A DNA stretch of 55,504 nt from Actinomycetes bacterium. GTDB lineage: Bacteria > Actinomycetota > Thermoleophilia > Gaiellales > Gaiellaceae. The position numbers and the translations under genes were made by a program. This document shows, piece after piece, positions 37,276 to 48,516 of the stretch. The notes beneath the pieces are model-generated. The model was not told the DNA's origin and searched no databases. It was given only the letters and a program-made list of their open reading frames with translations. Each line of letters opens with the position of its first letter. Within the stretch, counting starts at the first letter, position 1. The DNA lies in NCBI GenBank assembly GCA_026708005.1, contig JAPOVR010000083.1, positions 1-55,504 on the forward strand, read 5' to 3'.

Positions 37276-38466
37276 ATGGCGAAGGAGAAGTTCGAGCGCA
37301 ACAAGCCGCATATCAACGTCGGAACCATCGGGCATATCGACCATGGGAAGACGACGCTCACGGCGGCGATTACGAAGGTTCTGGCGGAGAGGGGTACAGG
37401 AACGACGGAAACCGGCTTCGATCAGATCGACAAGGCTCCCGAGGAGCGCGAGCGCGGCATCACCATCGCGACCGCGCACGTCGAGTACGAGACGGACAAC
37501 CGTCACTACGCCCACGTCGACTGCCCCGGGCACGCGGACTACATCAAGAACATGATCACCGGGGCAGCCCAGATGGATGGCGCCATCCTCGTGGTCTCGG
37601 CGGCAGATGGCCCGATGCCGCAGACCCGCGAGCACGTGCTGCTCGCTCGCCAGGTCAACGTTCCTTACATCGTGGTCGCCCTGAACAAGGCCGACATGGT
37701 CGACGACGAGGAGCTGCTCGAGCTCGTCGAGATGGAGGTACGGGAGCTCCTCTCGAAGTACGACTTCCCCGGCGACGATGTTCCGGTTGTCCGGGTATCC
37801 GCCCTGAAGGCGCTGGAGGGAGACGAGGAGTGGGTTCCGAAGATCCTGGAGCTCACTGACGCGGTCGACGCGTACGTGCCCGAGCCGGTGCGCGAGATCG
37901 ACAAGCCCTTCTTGATGCCGATCGAAGACGTCTTCACGATCACCGGTCGCGGGACGGTCGTCACGGGCCGTGTGGAGCAGGGTCAGATCACGGTCGGCGA
38001 GGACGTCGAGATCGTCGGCATCAAGGACGAGACCGACAAGACGGTCGTCACCGGCGTCGAGATGTTCCAGAAGCTCCTCGACGAGGGGCAGGCAGGCGAC
38101 AACATCGGAGCGCTGCTGCGCGGCACGAAGCGCGACGAGGTCGAGCGCGGACAGGTGCTGGCCAAGCCGGGATCGATCACGCCCCATACGCACTTCAAGG
38201 CCGAGGTCTACGTCCTCTCGAAGGACGAGGGCGGCCGGCACACGCCGTTCTTCAACGGCTACCGACCGCAGTTCTACTTCCGAACGACCGATGTGACCGG
38301 ATCGATCGGGTTGCCCGGCGGGCAGGAGATGGTTATGCCCGGCGACAACACGAATATGGACGTCCAGCTCATCCAGCCGATCGCGATGGACGAAGGCCTC
38401 CGCTTCGCCGTCCGAGAGGGTGGACGAACGGTTGGGGCGGGCGTCGTCACGGAGGTCATCACGTAG
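37276..38466 (+). CDS. tuf: Translation elongation factor Tu
   Basis: The 396-residue GTPase carries aminoacyl-tRNA to the A site. [15 protein letters not shown] is the P-loop, with [34 protein letters not shown] and [23 protein letters not shown]. The two beta-barrel domains are complete to [29 protein letters not shown] precedes the ATG, one of the best Shine-Dalgarno sites in the window, fitting very high expression. A hairpin follows the stop. Confidence 0.98.
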   Translation: MAKEKFERNKPHINVGTIGHIDHGKTTLTAAITKVLAERGTGTTETGFDQIDKAPEERERGITIATAHVEYETDNRHYAHVDCPGHADYIKNMITGAAQMDGAILVVSAADGPMPQTREHVLLARQVNVPYIVVALNKADMVDDEELLELVEMEVRELLSKYDFPGDDVPVVRVSALKALEGDEEWVPKILELTDAVDAYVPEPVREIDKPFLMPIEDVFTITGRGTVVTGRVEQGQITVGEDVEIVGIKDETDKTVVTGVEMFQKLLDEGQAGDNIGALLRGTKRDEVERGQVLAKPGSITPHTHFKAEVYVLSKDEGGRHTPFFNGYRPQFYFRTTDVTGSIGLPGGQEMVMPGDNTNMDVQLIQPIAMDEGLRFAVREGGRTVGAGVVTEVIT

Positions 38467-38471
38467 CCAAG

Positions 38472-38509
38472 GCGCACGCGGTCTGAGGCACCGGCCGCCG
38501 CCTGTGCGC
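38472..38509 (+). terminator. Hairpin between tuf and rpsJ (terminator or S10-operon attenuator)
   Basis: GCGCACGCGG pairs with CCGC-ct-GTGCGC across a short loop, leaving a 10-bp interrupted stem just after the tuf stop and followed by GTTTCC. It could end the str message partially or act in the leader of the S10 operon. No regulated L4 site can be claimed. Confidence 0.45.
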
Positions 38510-38585
38510 GTTTCCGCTGCTGCCGGCGGGTGCGTGGGGCGGACGGCGGGCAGGCCATCGCCGAGGCGCGAGCAGGAACTCGAGA

Positions 38586-38894
38586 GTGGCACAACAGAAG
38601 ATCCGAATCCGACTAAAGGGCTATGACCATTCCCAACTCGATCGCGCGGCCCAGTCGATTGTCGACACGGCCCAGCGCACGGGTGCGAGCGTGACTGGAC
38701 CTGTTCCTCTTCCGACCGAGAAGAACGTCTACACGGTCATTCGTAGCCCGTTCAAGGACAAGGACTCCCGGGAGCACTTCGAGATCCGGACCCACAAGCG
38801 GCTCATCGACATCCACTCGCCCACCCCGAAGACCGTCGACAGCCTCATGCGGCTCGACCTGCCGGCCGGCGTCGACATCGAGATCAAGCTCTGA
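38586..38894 (+). CDS. rpsJ: 30S ribosomal protein S10
   Basis: The 102-residue S10 sits in the 30S head and, as NusE, binds NusB and NusG in antitermination. [22 protein letters not shown] and [35 protein letters not shown] are diagnostic. The start is GTG. It opens the S10 operon after a 119-bp leader. Confidence 0.97.
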   Translation: MAQQKIRIRLKGYDHSQLDRAAQSIVDTAQRTGASVTGPVPLPTEKNVYTVIRSPFKDKDSREHFEIRTHKRLIDIHSPTPKTVDSLMRLDLPAGVDIEIKL

Positions 38895-38955
38895 TGCTGC
38901 CCGTAGCCCACAGACGGCGGCCAGGTGAACCTGGTGGTTGCCCCGGAGGGGCGCT

Positions 38956-39573
38956 GTGAAGGGCATCGTCGGGCGCAAGATCGGCATGACCCAGGTCTTC
39001 GATCAGGAGACTGGTGGGCTCACCTCGGTGACCGTCATCGAGGCTGGCCCGTGCCCGGTCGTGCAGGTGCGCACCGAGGAGAACGACGGCTACGAAGCCG
39101 TGCAGCTCGCGTTCGAGCAGGTCTCAGAGCGCAAGCTCAACCGGCCCGAGCTCGGACACCTGAAGCGGGCTGGCGTCGAACCGCATCGCAAGCTCGTCGA
39201 GGTGCGCGGCCCGCATGAGCTGTCAGAGGGCGACACGGTGACGGTGTCGGCGTTCGAGCCTGGCGACTCCGTCAAGGTCACCGGGGTGACGATTGGGAAG
39301 GGCTTCCAGGGCACGATCAAGCGCCACCGGTTTGGACGAGGTCCCAAGACGCACGGCTCTCACAACGTTCGTCAGCCCGGCTCGGTTGGCGCCTCCGCGA
39401 CACCATCGCGGGTCTTCAAGGGAATCCGGATGGCCGGCCAGATGGGCTCGCAACGGTTCACCCAGCGTGGGCTCACGGTCGTTGAGAGCGACCCCGAGCA
39501 CAACACCCTGCTCGTGTCCGGGTCTGTGCCAGGCGCCCGAAACGGCATCGTCGTCGTCCGGGAGGACTCCTGA
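38956..39573 (+). CDS. rplC: 50S ribosomal protein L3
   Basis: L3 helps build the peptidyl-transferase centre. MKGIVGRKIGMTQVFD marks the true start, a GTG with GGAGGGG seven bases upstream; an earlier TTG would add six residues. The 205-residue product has the conserved loop GRGPKTHGSHNVRQPGSVG, which approaches the active site, and MAGQMGSQRFTQRGL. Length is normal. Confidence 0.95.
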   Translation: MKGIVGRKIGMTQVFDQETGGLTSVTVIEAGPCPVVQVRTEENDGYEAVQLAFEQVSERKLNRPELGHLKRAGVEPHRKLVEVRGPHELSEGDTVTVSAFEPGDSVKVTGVTIGKGFQGTIKRHRFGRGPKTHGSHNVRQPGSVGASATPSRVFKGIRMAGQMGSQRFTQRGLTVVESDPEHNTLLVSGSVPGARNGIVVVREDS

Positions 39574-39576
39574 GCG

Positions 39577-40215
39577 ATGGCAGCGGCGGCCACCATCAAC
39601 GCTCCTCTGGTCGGCCTTGACGGCATCGCCTCCAGCCAGGTCAAGCTCAAAGCGGACGTGTTTGGTGCCGAGCTGAAGCCGCATCTCATCCACGAGGCGG
39701 TTCGCGCCGAGGCTGCGGCGGCCCGCGCCGGGACTCGGGGGACCAAGAGCCGCGGCCAGGTGGCGGGAGGCGGCTCGAAGCCGTGGAGGCAGAAGGGCAC
39801 GGGACGCGCCCGGCAGGGGACGATCCGCGCGCCGCAGTTCGTGGGCGGTGGGCTGGCGTTTCCGCCGGCCATGCGCTCGTTCACAGTGAAGATGAATCGG
39901 AAGGCTCACCGCAGCGCGCTGCGGGGTGCTCTGTCTTCCCACGCGGGCGCGGAGACCCTCGCCGTCGTGGAGGCCTCCGGCCTCGACACCCCGTCCACGA
40001 AGACGGCGGCCGGCCTGGTCGACTACTGGAAGCCAGAGCTGCCCCTGCTGGTCGTGTGCAGCGCAGAGGAGGACACGCTGGCGAAGTCCTTCGGCAACCT
40101 GAGGCGGGTGGCGGTCACGACGTCGGGGAGCTTGGAGGTTCGCGATCTGGCCTGGGCGCGCAGCGTCCTCGTGAGCCAGGGTGCGCTCCCAGAGATTGAG
40201 AGGCGCGCACGGTGA
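39577..40215 (+). CDS. rplD: 50S ribosomal protein L4
   Basis: The 212-residue L4 lines the exit tunnel through its extended loop ([20 protein letters not shown], then [19 protein letters not shown]). In some bacteria it also represses the S10 operon. The globular part ([19 protein letters not shown]) is complete. It overlaps rplW by 4 bp. Confidence 0.96.
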   Translation: MAAAATINAPLVGLDGIASSQVKLKADVFGAELKPHLIHEAVRAEAAAARAGTRGTKSRGQVAGGGSKPWRQKGTGRARQGTIRAPQFVGGGLAFPPAMRSFTVKMNRKAHRSALRGALSSHAGAETLAVVEASGLDTPSTKTAAGLVDYWKPELPLLVVCSAEEDTLAKSFGNLRRVAVTTSGSLEVRDLAWARSVLVSQGALPEIERRAR

Positions 40216-40513
40216 GCCTGGGACTCGATCCGCGGAAGGTCCTGCTGGCTCCGGTCGTCTCCGAGAAGAGCTACAGCCTGATCGCCGACAACAAGTACTC
40301 GTTCAAGGTGCACCCCAAAGCGCACAAGACGCAGGTGCGCCAGGCCGTCGAGGAGCTCTTCGATGTCAAGGTCGAGCGCGTGAATGTCCTCAAGGTGCCA
40401 CCGAAGCCCAAGCGGCGCGGCCTCCACGCCGGGACCCGTCGAGGCTGGAAGAAAGCGATCGTGAAGCTTCGCGAGGGCGACAAGATCGACATCTTCGACG
40501 TGGCAAACGTCTG

Positions 40514-40514
<1 letters not shown>
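40212..40514 (+). CDS. rplW: 50S ribosomal protein L23
   Basis: The 100-residue L23 sits at the tunnel exit and docks trigger factor and [27 protein letters not shown] and [20 protein letters not shown] are typical. It starts with GTG inside the rplD stop and shares its last base with the rplB ATG. Confidence 0.96.
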
Positions 40515-41356
<842 letters not shown>

Positions 41357-41373
41357 AGGGGAGCGAGCGCACG

Positions 41374-41655
41374 ATGTCTCGATCGAGCAAGAAGGGCCCG
41401 TACGTGCAGGAGCGGCTCATGGCCCGGGTCGAAGCGCTGAACAAGACCGGCGAGAAGAGGATCGTGCGCACGTGGTCGCGCTCCTCAACGATCTTTCCGG
41501 AGATGGTCGGGCACACGATTGCCGTCCATGACGGTCGAAAGCACAACCCGATCTTCATCTCCGAATCGATGGTCGGCCACAAGCTCGGCGAGTTCGCGCC
41601 GACCAGGATCTTCCGTGGTCACGCCGGCGATCGCCAGACGACGGTGAAGAGGTAG
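41374..41655 (+). CDS. rpsS: 30S ribosomal protein S19
   Basis: The 93-residue S19 forms part of the 30S head and contacts S13. [16 protein letters not shown] and [22 protein letters not shown] are diagnostic. AGGGGAG lies upstream of the ATG. The C-terminal [22 protein letters not shown] is normal. Confidence 0.97.
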   Translation: MSRSSKKGPYVQERLMARVEALNKTGEKRIVRTWSRSSTIFPEMVGHTIAVHDGRKHNPIFISESMVGHKLGEFAPTRIFRGHAGDRQTTVKR

Positions 41656-41662
41656 AGGCTCC

Positions 41663-42829
41663 GTGGCTGTTGCCCAGGCGCCCTGGCAAGTCCGTGCGGA
41701 GGCGCGGTACGTCCGTCGCTCGCCGCGCAAGGTCAAGCTTGTCGTTGACGAGATCCGGGGGCTCTCGGTTCCCGTGGCGCGCACGGTGCTCGCGTTCATG
41801 ACGCAGGCGGGCGCCAAGGATGTCGAGAAGGTGCTCTCCTCGGCGGCCGCCAACGCCGAGGCGAACTACGGGCTGACCAGCGATGAGCTCGTCGTGGCCG
41901 AGGCGCACGTCGGCCAGGGCCCAACCCTCAAGCGGTACCGGCCGCGGGCACGCGGGCGCGTCGGGCGGATACGCAAGCCGACGTGCCACATCTTCATCGG
42001 CCTGAGCGAGCCGCCCGAGCTCTGGGACGAGTCGAGTGAGCTCGTGCCGATACTCCCGCCTGATGCCGATGTGGTGGACGCAGCCGTTGGAGATGTTGAA
42101 GAGGCGGCCCCTGACGTCGAGGCGGATGGGGCCGAGGACGATACGGGGGAGCCCTACGAGGGGTATGCGGGCAGCACGGCGAAGGAGGTCGTTGCTCGCC
42201 TGCCCGAGCTCGACGATGCGGCTCTGGCTCGCGTCGCGGCGGCCGATACCCGCACGACGGTCCAGGCGCAGATCGGGGTGGAGCGGCGAAAGCGCGGTCT
42301 CGAGGAGCCGGCGCAGGCGGGCGACGGTGCCGGGACGGCCGCGGAGGCCGACAGGACCGCCGCCGAGCCGCCGGCCGATCAGGACGCGCCTGCGGGCTCG
42401 CTCGCAGAGGAGTCGGGCGGGTCCGATGAGGCGCCTGCGGCCGAGAACGATGCGGGGGAGCCCTACGAGGGGTATGCGGGCAGCACGGCGAAGGAGGTCG
42501 TTGCTCGCCTGCCCGAGCTCGACGATGCGGCTCTGGCTCGCGTCGCGGCGGCCGATACCCGCACGACGGTCCAGGCGCAGATCGGGGTGGAGCGGCGAAA
42601 GCGCGGTCTCGAGGAGCCGGCGCAGGCGGGCGACGGTGCCGGGACGGCCGCGGAGGCCGACAGGACCGCCGCCGAGCCGCCGGCCGATCAGGACGCGCCT
42701 GCGGGCTCGCTCGCAGAGGAGTCGGGCGGGTCCGATGAGGCGACTGAGGCTGCGGCCGTCGCCGAGCCGCCTGAGGCCGCGGATGAGGACGAGGCGGGCA
42801 GACCGGACGATGAGGAGAAGGGGAGCTAG
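41663..42829 (+). CDS. rplV: 50S ribosomal protein L22 with a long duplicated C-terminal tail
   Basis: Residues 1 to about 115 are a normal L22 ([20 protein letters not shown], tunnel-loop region, [20 protein letters not shown]). L22 lines the exit tunnel. The protein then runs on to 388 residues, against about 110-150 usually. After an acidic linker come two identical 96-residue units (162-257 and 265-360; period 103), then an acidic end. Each unit begins [20 protein letters not shown], a helical segment like the short unnamed 'GYDxLTVxEV' domains appended to many actinobacterial proteins, followed by a disordered Ala/Pro/Glu stretch. The start is GTG; the stop overlaps rpsC. Confidence 0.95.
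   Translation: MAVAQAPWQVRAEARYVRRSPRKVKLVVDEIRGLSVPVARTVLAFMTQAGAKDVEKVLSSAAANAEANYGLTSDELVVAEAHVGQGPTLKRYRPRARGRVGRIRKPTCHIFIGLSEPPELWDESSELVPILPPDADVVDAAVGDVEEAAPDVEADGAEDDTGEPYEGYAGSTAKEVVARLPELDDAALARVAAADTRTTVQAQIGVERRKRGLEEPAQAGDGAGTAAEADRTAAEPPADQDAPAGSLAEESGGSDEAPAAENDAGEPYEGYAGSTAKEVVARLPELDDAALARVAAADTRTTVQAQIGVERRKRGLEEPAQAGDGAGTAAEADRTAAEPPADQDAPAGSLAEESGGSDEATEAAAVAEPPEAADEDEAGRPDDEEKGS
42144..42742 (+). repeat. Perfect 290-bp tandem duplication inside rplV
   Basis: 42144-42433 and 42453-42742 are identical over 290 bp, with a period of 309 bp (103 codons) and a 19-bp junction that differs. The frame is kept. Identity at silent positions points to a very recent duplication or ongoing homogenization. 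Confidence 0.93.
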
Positions 42830-43863
42830 TGGGACAGAAGGTTCATCCTGGCGGATTGCGCGTCGGAATCATCCATGACTGGAAGTCCAACTGGTACACG
42901 GGGAAGAAGGAGTTCTCGGCGTACCTGGCCGAGGACATTCGCATTCGCGATCACATCTACTCGAAGCTGGGACACGCGGGGCTGTCGGACATCCGTGTCC
43001 AGAAGGACAAGCAGCGCATCACCATCGACATCTACACGGCCAGGCCGGGCATCGTCATCGGCAAGTCGGGTTCAGAGGTGGATGCGCTGCGGCGCGAGAT
43101 CCATGCGCTCACCCGGAAGAGCGTCCACATCAACATCAACGAGATCAAGCGGCCCGAGCTCGATGCAAAGCTCGTCGCTCAGTCGGTGGCCGAGCAGCTC
43201 CAGAACCGTGTCAGCTTCCGGCGCGCGATGAAACGCTCGCTCGCCGCGGCGATGCGCTCGGGCGCTCAGGGGGTCAAGATCGTGTGCGGCGGTCGGCTCG
43301 GCGGCGGTGAGATGTCGCGGAAGGAGTCCTACTCGGAAGGGCGGGTTCCGCTGCACACTTTGCGGGCCGACATCGACTACGGCTTCGCCGAGGCCAGGAC
43401 GACCGCAGGGCGCATCGGGGTCAAGGTGTGGATCAACAAGGGCGAGATCATGCCCGAGGGCTACCAGGGAGTCGAGGAGCGCGCGGGTGCGGCCGGACGT
43501 CTCGGTGAGCAGGATCAGGCGCGCCGGCGCGGCGGTCGCGAGCGTCAGGGCGCAGGCCGGGAGGGACGCCGCGGCGCTCCCGATCGTGAGGGTCTTGGGC
43601 CTGTGCGCCAGCGCCGCCGCCCAGGGCGCGGGCGCGGCGCCCAGGAGGTGGACGGGCCAGCGGAAGAGCCGGCTCGAGGCGGCAGCCATGGTGGCAGCCG
43701 TCGCGCCGCCTCCCCAGCGAAGGAACAGGGCACCGCTTCTGCGAAACCGCCGGAGCAAGCGCCGGACGAGGCCAAGTCACGTCCCCGCAAGGCCAAGCCG
43801 AGCAGCAAAGCCAAGCCGAGCGGCGATGCGCCGCCGAGCACTCCCACGGACGGTGAGTCCTGA
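42829..43863 (+). CDS. rpsC: 30S ribosomal protein S3 with long basic C-terminal tail
   Basis: S3 forms the mRNA entry site and has helicase activity with S4 and S5. The KH domain is present ([20 protein letters not shown]), as is the C-terminal S3 domain ([28 protein letters not shown] near 198-206). The core ends near residue 212; about 130 extra residues are Arg/Gly-rich, then Lys/Pro/Ala-rich ([18 protein letters not shown]). Typical S3 is 210-280 residues. The start is GTG, overlapping the rplV stop by 1 bp. Confidence 0.95.
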   Translation: MGQKVHPGGLRVGIIHDWKSNWYTGKKEFSAYLAEDIRIRDHIYSKLGHAGLSDIRVQKDKQRITIDIYTARPGIVIGKSGSEVDALRREIHALTRKSVHININEIKRPELDAKLVAQSVAEQLQNRVSFRRAMKRSLAAAMRSGAQGVKIVCGGRLGGGEMSRKESYSEGRVPLHTLRADIDYGFAEARTTAGRIGVKVWINKGEIMPEGYQGVEERAGAAGRLGEQDQARRRGGRERQGAGREGRRGAPDREGLGPVRQRRRPGRGRGAQEVDGPAEEPARGGSHGGSRRAASPAKEQGTASAKPPEQAPDEAKSRPRKAKPSSKAKPSGDAPPSTPTDGES

Positions 43864-44288
43864 TGCTAATGCCGAAGCGCACGAAGTACCGTCGCCAGCA
43901 TCGCGGTCGCCGGCGGGGCGCGGCAAAGGGGCGGCTGCAGGTCACGCACGGCGACTACGGGCTCAAGGCTCTTGAGCCGGCCTGGATCACAAACCGTCAG
44001 ATCGAGGCGGCGCGCGTTGCGATGACTCGGAAGATCAAGCGTGGCGGCAAGGTCTGGATCAACCTGTTCCCGGACAAGCCGGTCACGCAGAAGCCAGCTG
44101 AGACCCGCATGGGCTCAGGGAAGGGCTCACCGGAGTTCTGGGTCGCGGTTGTGCGGCCTGGCCGGGTGATGTTCGAGCTCTCGGGTGTGTCGGAGCAGCT
44201 GGCTCGTGAGGCTCTCAGGCTCGCGAGCATGAAGCTGCCGGTCAAGACGAAGTTCGTGAAGCGGGAGGCTGATCTCTTTGAGGGCTAA
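43863..44288 (+). CDS. rplP: 50S ribosomal protein L16
   Basis: L16 organizes the A-site side of the large subunit. The canonical start is [17 protein letters not shown], so the ATG two codons later (43869) may be the real start. Blocks [37 protein letters not shown] and the RMGSGKG loop (site of Arg hydroxylation in some bacteria) are intact. Overlaps the rpsC stop and the rpmC start. Confidence 0.96.
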   Translation: MLMPKRTKYRRQHRGRRRGAAKGRLQVTHGDYGLKALEPAWITNRQIEAARVAMTRKIKRGGKVWINLFPDKPVTQKPAETRMGSGKGSPEFWVAVVRPGRVMFELSGVSEQLAREALRLASMKLPVKTKFVKREADLFEG

Positions 44289-44481
44289 GGAGCTGCGCAA
44301 CCTCAGCGACGACGAGTTGGGAGACCAGCTTGCCGAGTGCAGAGAGGAGCTGTTCAACCTGCGGTTCCAGGCCGCGACTGGGGCGCTCGAGAACGTCGCG
44401 CAGCTTGGACTGACGAAGCGCGAGATCGCTCGTATCCTCACCGTCCAGGTCGAGCGCGCCCACAGCCTCGGGAGACGCTAG
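44278..44481 (+). CDS. rpmC: 50S ribosomal protein L29
   Basis: The 67-residue two-helix protein lies beside L23 at the tunnel exit. [20 protein letters not shown] and [20 protein letters not shown] are typical. A TTG start inside the rplP 3' end (11-bp overlap) is the only one that gives the full family N-terminus. Confidence 0.95.
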   Translation: MRAKELRNLSDDELGDQLAECREELFNLRFQAATGALENVAQLGLTKREIARILTVQVERAHSLGRR

Positions 44482-45033
44482 ATGGCACCAGAGCACGCTG
44501 AGCCGAAGACCGGAGAGCCGCCCGACGAGCGGCCGCTCGATGAGCAGCCACCAGACGAGCAGCCGCCCGACGCGCCCGATGCCGAGGCTGGCAGCTCCGC
44601 TTTCGGCGAGCCTGCCGACCGCGAGGAGTTGGCCCCTGCCGCTGCTCCCGCGAAGCGTCGGCGGACGAAGGCGCAGCAGCGCGAGCTCAAGGTGAGGCGG
44701 CGGGCGGCCAAGAAGGCCAGAGCGGCCGCCAAGCGCCCGGCCAAGCGCAAGCCGATCGTTCGGCTGTCCAAGCCTGAGCGCGAGCGGCGCCGCCCTCGAG
44801 AACGCACGGGCGTGGTCGTGTCGGCTGCCGCCGACAAGACGATTGTCGTGCGGGTCGAGCTTGTCTTGCCTCACCCGAGGTACGGCAAGGTCGTGCGCCG
44901 CTCCCGGAAGCTCCATGCGCACGACACCCGCAACGCGGCCGGGGTCGGCGATCGGGTCCGGATCGTGGAGACACGGCCCATGTCCAAGCTGAAGTCGTGG
45001 CGCCTGGCCGAGGTTATCGAGGTCGCGAAGTGA
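44482..45033 (+). CDS. rpsQ: 30S ribosomal protein S17 with long N-terminal extension
   Basis: The S17 core (about 108-183) has the OB fold: [38 protein letters not shown] and [13 protein letters not shown]. About 107 residues precede it: first acidic and Pro-rich with [11 protein letters not shown] repeats, then strongly basic ([20 protein letters not shown]). Normal S17 is 80-90 residues. The ATG immediately follows the rpmC stop, so the extension is probably translated. A shorter start in the basic part cannot be excluded. Confidence 0.92.
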   Translation: MAPEHAEPKTGEPPDERPLDEQPPDEQPPDAPDAEAGSSAFGEPADREELAPAAAPAKRRRTKAQQRELKVRRRAAKKARAAAKRPAKRKPIVRLSKPERERRRPRERTGVVVSAAADKTIVVRVELVLPHPRYGKVVRRSRKLHAHDTRNAAGVGDRVRIVETRPMSKLKSWRLAEVIEVAK

Positions 45034-45083
45034 CCCATGGGTGCTGCGTTTGTTGACAGCCCGGGCTGCGCAAGGAGCACGCC

Positions 45084-45452
45084 GTGATTCAGCAGGAGTC
45101 GCGCCTCCGCGTCGCCGACAACACGGGTGCGCGAGAGATCCTGTGCATCCGCGTTCTCGGCGGCTCAGCGAGACGGTACGCGCGGGTGGGCGACGTCATC
45201 GTCGCGACGGTCAAGACTGCGACCCCCCACGGGGCCGTAAAGAAGGGCGAGGTCGTTCGGGCCGTCATCGTGCGCACCAAGAAGCCGTTCTCGCGGGACG
45301 ACGGCACGTCGATCGCCTTTGCTGAGAACGCCGCGGTGATCATCGACCCTCAGCTCAACCCGCGCGGTACCCGCATCTTCGGCCCTGTTGCCCGCGAGCT
45401 CCGCGAGAAGAACTTCATGAAGATCGTGAGCCTGGCCTCGGAGGTGCTCTGA
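45084..45452 (+). CDS. rplN: 50S ribosomal protein L14
   Basis: The 122-residue L14 forms intersubunit bridge B5/B8 and binds ribosome silencing factor. [34 protein letters not shown] and [16 protein letters not shown] are diagnostic. The start is GTG; the stop overlaps the rplX ATG. Confidence 0.97.
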   Translation: MIQQESRLRVADNTGAREILCIRVLGGSARRYARVGDVIVATVKTATPHGAVKKGEVVRAVIVRTKKPFSRDDGTSIAFAENAAVIIDPQLNPRGTRIFGPVARELREKNFMKIVSLASEVL

Positions 45453-45850
45453 TGGCAAGGAGCAAGGGGCGGCAGAAGGCGCCTCGTCTGCGCATCATGG
45501 TCGGCGACATCGTGCAGGTCATGACGGGGAAGGATCGGGGCAGACGGGGCCGCGTGCTCGAGGCGTATCCGAGGGAAGGGCGCGTGCTCGTCGAGAACCT
45601 GAACGTCGCGAAGAAGCACCAGAAGCCCAAGGTGTTGCGCGACTCGGGCCGCATGGGCCAGCAGGCCTTCAAGGAGGGCGGCATCGTCGATCTTGCGAAC
45701 CCGCTCAGGGCCGCCAACGTCATGGTTGTCTGCCCGGGCTGTGATCGGCCGACGCGTGTCGCCTACGCTGTGAGGGAGAAGAAGGACGGTCTTGGCAAGG
45801 TGCGCGTCTGCAGCCGTGCGGAGTGTCGGGAGGAGGTCGACCGTGCGTGA
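45452..45850 (+). CDS. rplX: 50S ribosomal protein L24
   Basis: The 132-residue L24 initiates 50S assembly near the 5' end of 23S rRNA. The KOW motif is in [22 protein letters not shown]-terminal zinc-ribbon-like segment ([15 protein letters not shown] and [10 protein letters not shown]) is present, as in many bacterial L24 proteins. It overlaps the rplE start by 8 bp. Confidence 0.95.
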   Translation: MARSKGRQKAPRLRIMVGDIVQVMTGKDRGRRGRVLEAYPREGRVLVENLNVAKKHQKPKVLRDSGRMGQQAFKEGGIVDLANPLRAANVMVVCPGCDRPTRVAYAVREKKDGLGKVRVCSRAECREEVDRA

Positions 45851-46403
45851 CGGCGGCTACTTGCCCCGCCTGAAGGCCCAGTTCGAGACCGAGACCAGGG
45901 CGCTTTTGCGGGAGCAGCTCGGCCTGAGCTCGATCATGCAGGTCCCGCGCGTCTCGAAGATCACGCTGAACATGGGTGTCGGAGACGCGAAGACGAACGC
46001 GAAGGCGTTGGATGCGGCCATCGATCAGCTCAGCCTGATCGCGGGTCAGCGTGCCCAGGTCCGCCGGGCGCGGAAGTCGGTCGCGGGCTTCAAGATCCGC
46101 GAAGGCATGCCGGTCGGTGCGCGGGTCACGCTGCGCGGCACGAGGATGTACGAGTTCCTCGACCGGCTCGCCTCGATCGCGCTGCCGCGCATCCGCGATT
46201 TCCGTGGGCTCTCGGTACGGAGCTTTGATGGACGAGGCAACTACTCGCTCGGCATCCGCGAGCAGATCATCTTTCCGGAGATCGACTACGACGATGTCGA
46301 CGCTGTGCGTGGGCTCGACGTCACCATCTGTACGAGCGCAGCCGGCGATGAGGAGGCCCTTGCCCTCCTCCGTGAGCTTGGCCTGCCGTTCCAGTCGGAG
46401 TAG
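45843..46403 (+). CDS. rplE: 50S ribosomal protein L5
   Basis: The 186-residue L5 binds 5S rRNA in the central protuberance and touches P-site tRNA. Its GTG start follows GGGAGGAGG; earlier in-frame codons lie deep in rpl[36 protein letters not shown] and [20 protein letters not shown] are diagnostic. Confidence 0.96.
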   Translation: MRDGGYLPRLKAQFETETRALLREQLGLSSIMQVPRVSKITLNMGVGDAKTNAKALDAAIDQLSLIAGQRAQVRRARKSVAGFKIREGMPVGARVTLRGTRMYEFLDRLASIALPRIRDFRGLSVRSFDGRGNYSLGIREQIIFPEIDYDDVDAVRGLDVTICTSAAGDEEALALLRELGLPFQSE

Positions 46404-46414
46404 CGAGGAGATTC

Positions 46415-46600
46415 ATGGCGAAGAAGAGCCTGATCGCGAAAGCTGCCCGGCCCGCCAAGTACAAGACGCGGGCGTACACACGCTGCACCCGCTGCGGGCG
46501 GCCGCGCGCCGTGTACCGCAAGTTCGGCGTCTGCCGCATCTGCCTGCGGCAGCTCGCGCACGACGGGGTGATTCCCGGCATGACGAAGTCGTCATGGTAG
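46415..46600 (+). CDS. rpsN: 30S ribosomal protein S14, type Z
   Basis: This 61-residue S14 is the short zinc form. Two CxxC pairs (CTRCGRP and CRICLRQL) bind one zinc ion. [20 protein letters not shown] and [12 protein letters not shown] are standard. GAGGAG lies before the ATG. The longer zinc-free type is not seen in the window. Confidence 0.97.
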   Translation: MAKKSLIAKAARPAKYKTRAYTRCTRCGRPRAVYRKFGVCRICLRQLAHDGVIPGMTKSSW

Positions 46601-46652
46601 GCCTCGTTCTCTCTAGCGGCGCTGGCACCGTGGCTCTGAAGGGGGTGCCTCG

Positions 46653-47048
46653 ATGCTGACCGATCCCGTCGCCGACATGTTGACGCGCATCCGCAACGCG
46701 AACCGGGCGCTTCACGATCAGGCCGAGATGCCCGCGTCCCGCATGAAGACGGAGATCGCGCGCTTGCTGAAGGAAGAGGGCTACATCAAGGACTACGAGA
46801 TCGCGCGCGGCGAGAGCTTCGACACGCTGGTGATCAAGCTCAAGTACCGAGAGGACCGTCAGCGCGTCATCACCGACCTCACACGCGTCTCAAAGCCAGG
46901 GCATCGCATCTACGCGCGCAAGGATCGGCTCCCGAAGGTGCTCGGAGGCATGGGGACCGCGATCATGTCGACCTCGCGCGGGATCGTGACGGGGCGGCAG
47001 GCACAGGAGCTTGGCGTCGGCGGCGAGGTGATCTGCTTTGTTTGGTAA
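46653..47048 (+). CDS. rpsH: 30S ribosomal protein S8
   Basis: The 131-residue S8 binds the central domain of 16S rRNA and in E. coli represses the spc operon. LTDPVADMLTRIRNANRALH, KPGHRIYARKDRLPKVLGGMG and STSRGIVTGRQAQELGVGGE are diagnostic. ATG start. Confidence 0.97.
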   Translation: MLTDPVADMLTRIRNANRALHDQAEMPASRMKTEIARLLKEEGYIKDYEIARGESFDTLVIKLKYREDRQRVITDLTRVSKPGHRIYARKDRLPKVLGGMGTAIMSTSRGIVTGRQAQELGVGGEVICFVW

Positions 47049-47078
47049 CGGGCGCTTCCTCCTGCAGGCGGGCGTGCG

Positions 47079-47612
47079 GTGAGTCGAATCGGGCACACCC
47101 CAGTTCCGGTGCCTGCTGGCGTTGAGGTGTCGATCGGGCACGGGCGCGTCCATGTCAAGGGCCCGCTCGGCGAGCTTGACCAGCACGTTCCTGCGCGCAT
47201 GACAGTCGAGCAGCGGGACGCTGAGGTCATCGTCACGCGCCCGACCGAGCGGGGCGAGGACCGCGCGCTGCACGGACTGACGCGGACGCTTGTGGCAAAC
47301 ATGGTCGAGGGTGTGACCAAGGGCTTCGAGAAGCGTCTCGAGGTCCACGGGGTCGGCTACCGGGTGACGCAGAGCGGGAACGGACTCGAGCTGGCCGTCG
47401 GCTTCTCCCACTCGGTCAAGATCGACGCCCCCGCTGGAATCACGTTCGAGCTGCCCCAGCCCGCGACGATCGTGGTCAAGGGCATCGACAAGCAGCAGGT
47501 CGGGCAGCTGGCTGCCGACATCCGGGCGGTCCGGCCGCCGGAGCCCTATAAGGGCAAGGGCATCCGCTACGCCGGCGAGTACGTGCGCCGCAAGATCGGG
47601 AAGCGGGCATGA
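47079..47612 (+). CDS. rplF: 50S ribosomal protein L6
   Basis: The 177-residue L6 lies near the sarcin-ricin loop. Two homologous alpha/beta domains are visible: [20 protein letters not shown] and the second from [35 protein letters not shown] is the usual C-terminus. GTG start; overlaps rplR by 4 bp. Confidence 0.97.
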   Translation: MSRIGHTPVPVPAGVEVSIGHGRVHVKGPLGELDQHVPARMTVEQRDAEVIVTRPTERGEDRALHGLTRTLVANMVEGVTKGFEKRLEVHGVGYRVTQSGNGLELAVGFSHSVKIDAPAGITFELPQPATIVVKGIDKQQVGQLAADIRAVRPPEPYKGKGIRYAGEYVRRKIGKRA

Positions 47613-47968
47613 GGAGGCGAAGCGGCCTGGAGCGTCGCCTCGCGCGGCATCGGCGCGTTCGCCGCAAGGTAGCCGGGACGGCCGAGCGCCCCCGGCTGGG
47701 CGTGTTTCGCTCGAACCGCGGTGTCTTCGCCCAGCTCGTCGACGACGAGGCGGGACACACGCTCGTCTCCGCCGACTGGATCACGCTTCGCAGGAGCGGC
47801 TTCTCGGGCTCGAAGACCGACCAAGCCGCTGCGGTCGGCAAGCTGCTCGCCGAGCGCGCGCAGTCAGCGGGCATCCGGCAGGCCGTCTTCGACCGCGGCG
47901 GCTACCTATACCACGGGCGCGTGAAGGCGCTTGCCGAAGCTGCCCGAGAAGGAGGACTCGAGTTTTGA
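47609..47968 (+). CDS. rplR: 50S ribosomal protein L18
   Basis: The 119-residue L18 binds 5S r[41 protein letters not shown] and [26 protein letters not shown] are typical. It overlaps rplF and rpsE by 4 bp each. Confidence 0.97.
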   Translation: MRRRSGLERRLARHRRVRRKVAGTAERPRLGVFRSNRGVFAQLVDDEAGHTLVSADWITLRRSGFSGSKTDQAAAVGKLLAERAQSAGIRQAVFDRGGYLYHGRVKALAEAAREGGLEF

Positions 47969-48516
47969 GCAGTGCGGACGTCGCATCCGAGCGAGAGCTC
48001 AAAGAGCGTGTTGTCGAGATCAACCGCGTGGCGAAGGTCGTAAAGGGCGGGCGACGGTTCTCGTTCACCGCCCTCGTGGTCATCGGAGACGAGGTCGATC
48101 GCGTGGGTGTCGGCTATGGCAAGGCACGCGAGGTCCCCCTCGCGATCTCGAAGGCCGTCGACGATGCCAAGAAGAACCTGTTCCAGATTCCGAAGCACGG
48201 CCAGACGATCACCCATCGGATCATCGGCGAGTTCGATGCTGCGCGCGTGTTGCTGCGGCCAGCCAGCCCCGGCACCGGCGTGATCGCGGGAGGCGGCGTT
48301 CGAGCGGTTCTCGAGCTCGGAGGCATTCGTGACATCCTCGCGAAGAGCCTGGGCACGACGAACCCCATCAACATGCTGAATGCCACGGTCAACGCGCTGC
48401 AGTCTCTGCAGCGGCCTGAGGAGGTCGCGCGTATTCGTGGAAAGACGATCGAGGAGATCCTGCCCGTGAGGAAGACCACCGATGACGAAGCGGCTCAAGA
48501 TAACCCAGACTCGTAG
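47965..48516 (+). CDS. rpsE: 30S ribosomal protein S5
   Basis: The 183-residue S5 helps decoding fidelity and mRNA entry. [38 protein letters not shown] and [19 protein letters not shown] are diagnostic; the spectinomycin loop (VKGGRRFSF) is wild type. A TTG start follows AAGGAGG at good spacing. It overlaps rpmD by 35 bp, the longest overlap in the cluster. Confidence 0.97.
   Translation: MSSADVASERELKERVVEINRVAKVVKGGRRFSFTALVVIGDEVDRVGVGYGKAREVPLAISKAVDDAKKNLFQIPKHGQTITHRIIGEFDAARVLLRPASPGTGVIAGGGVRAVLELGGIRDILAKSLGTTNPINMLNATVNALQSLQRPEEVARIRGKTIEEILPVRKTTDDEAAQDNPDS

Noticed and set aside
43440..43863. Frameshift in the 3' part of rpsC producing the odd basic tail
   Set aside because: The frame stays open to a stop that overlaps the rplP start in the usual way, and long tails occur on other ribosomal proteins here. 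Not fully excluded.
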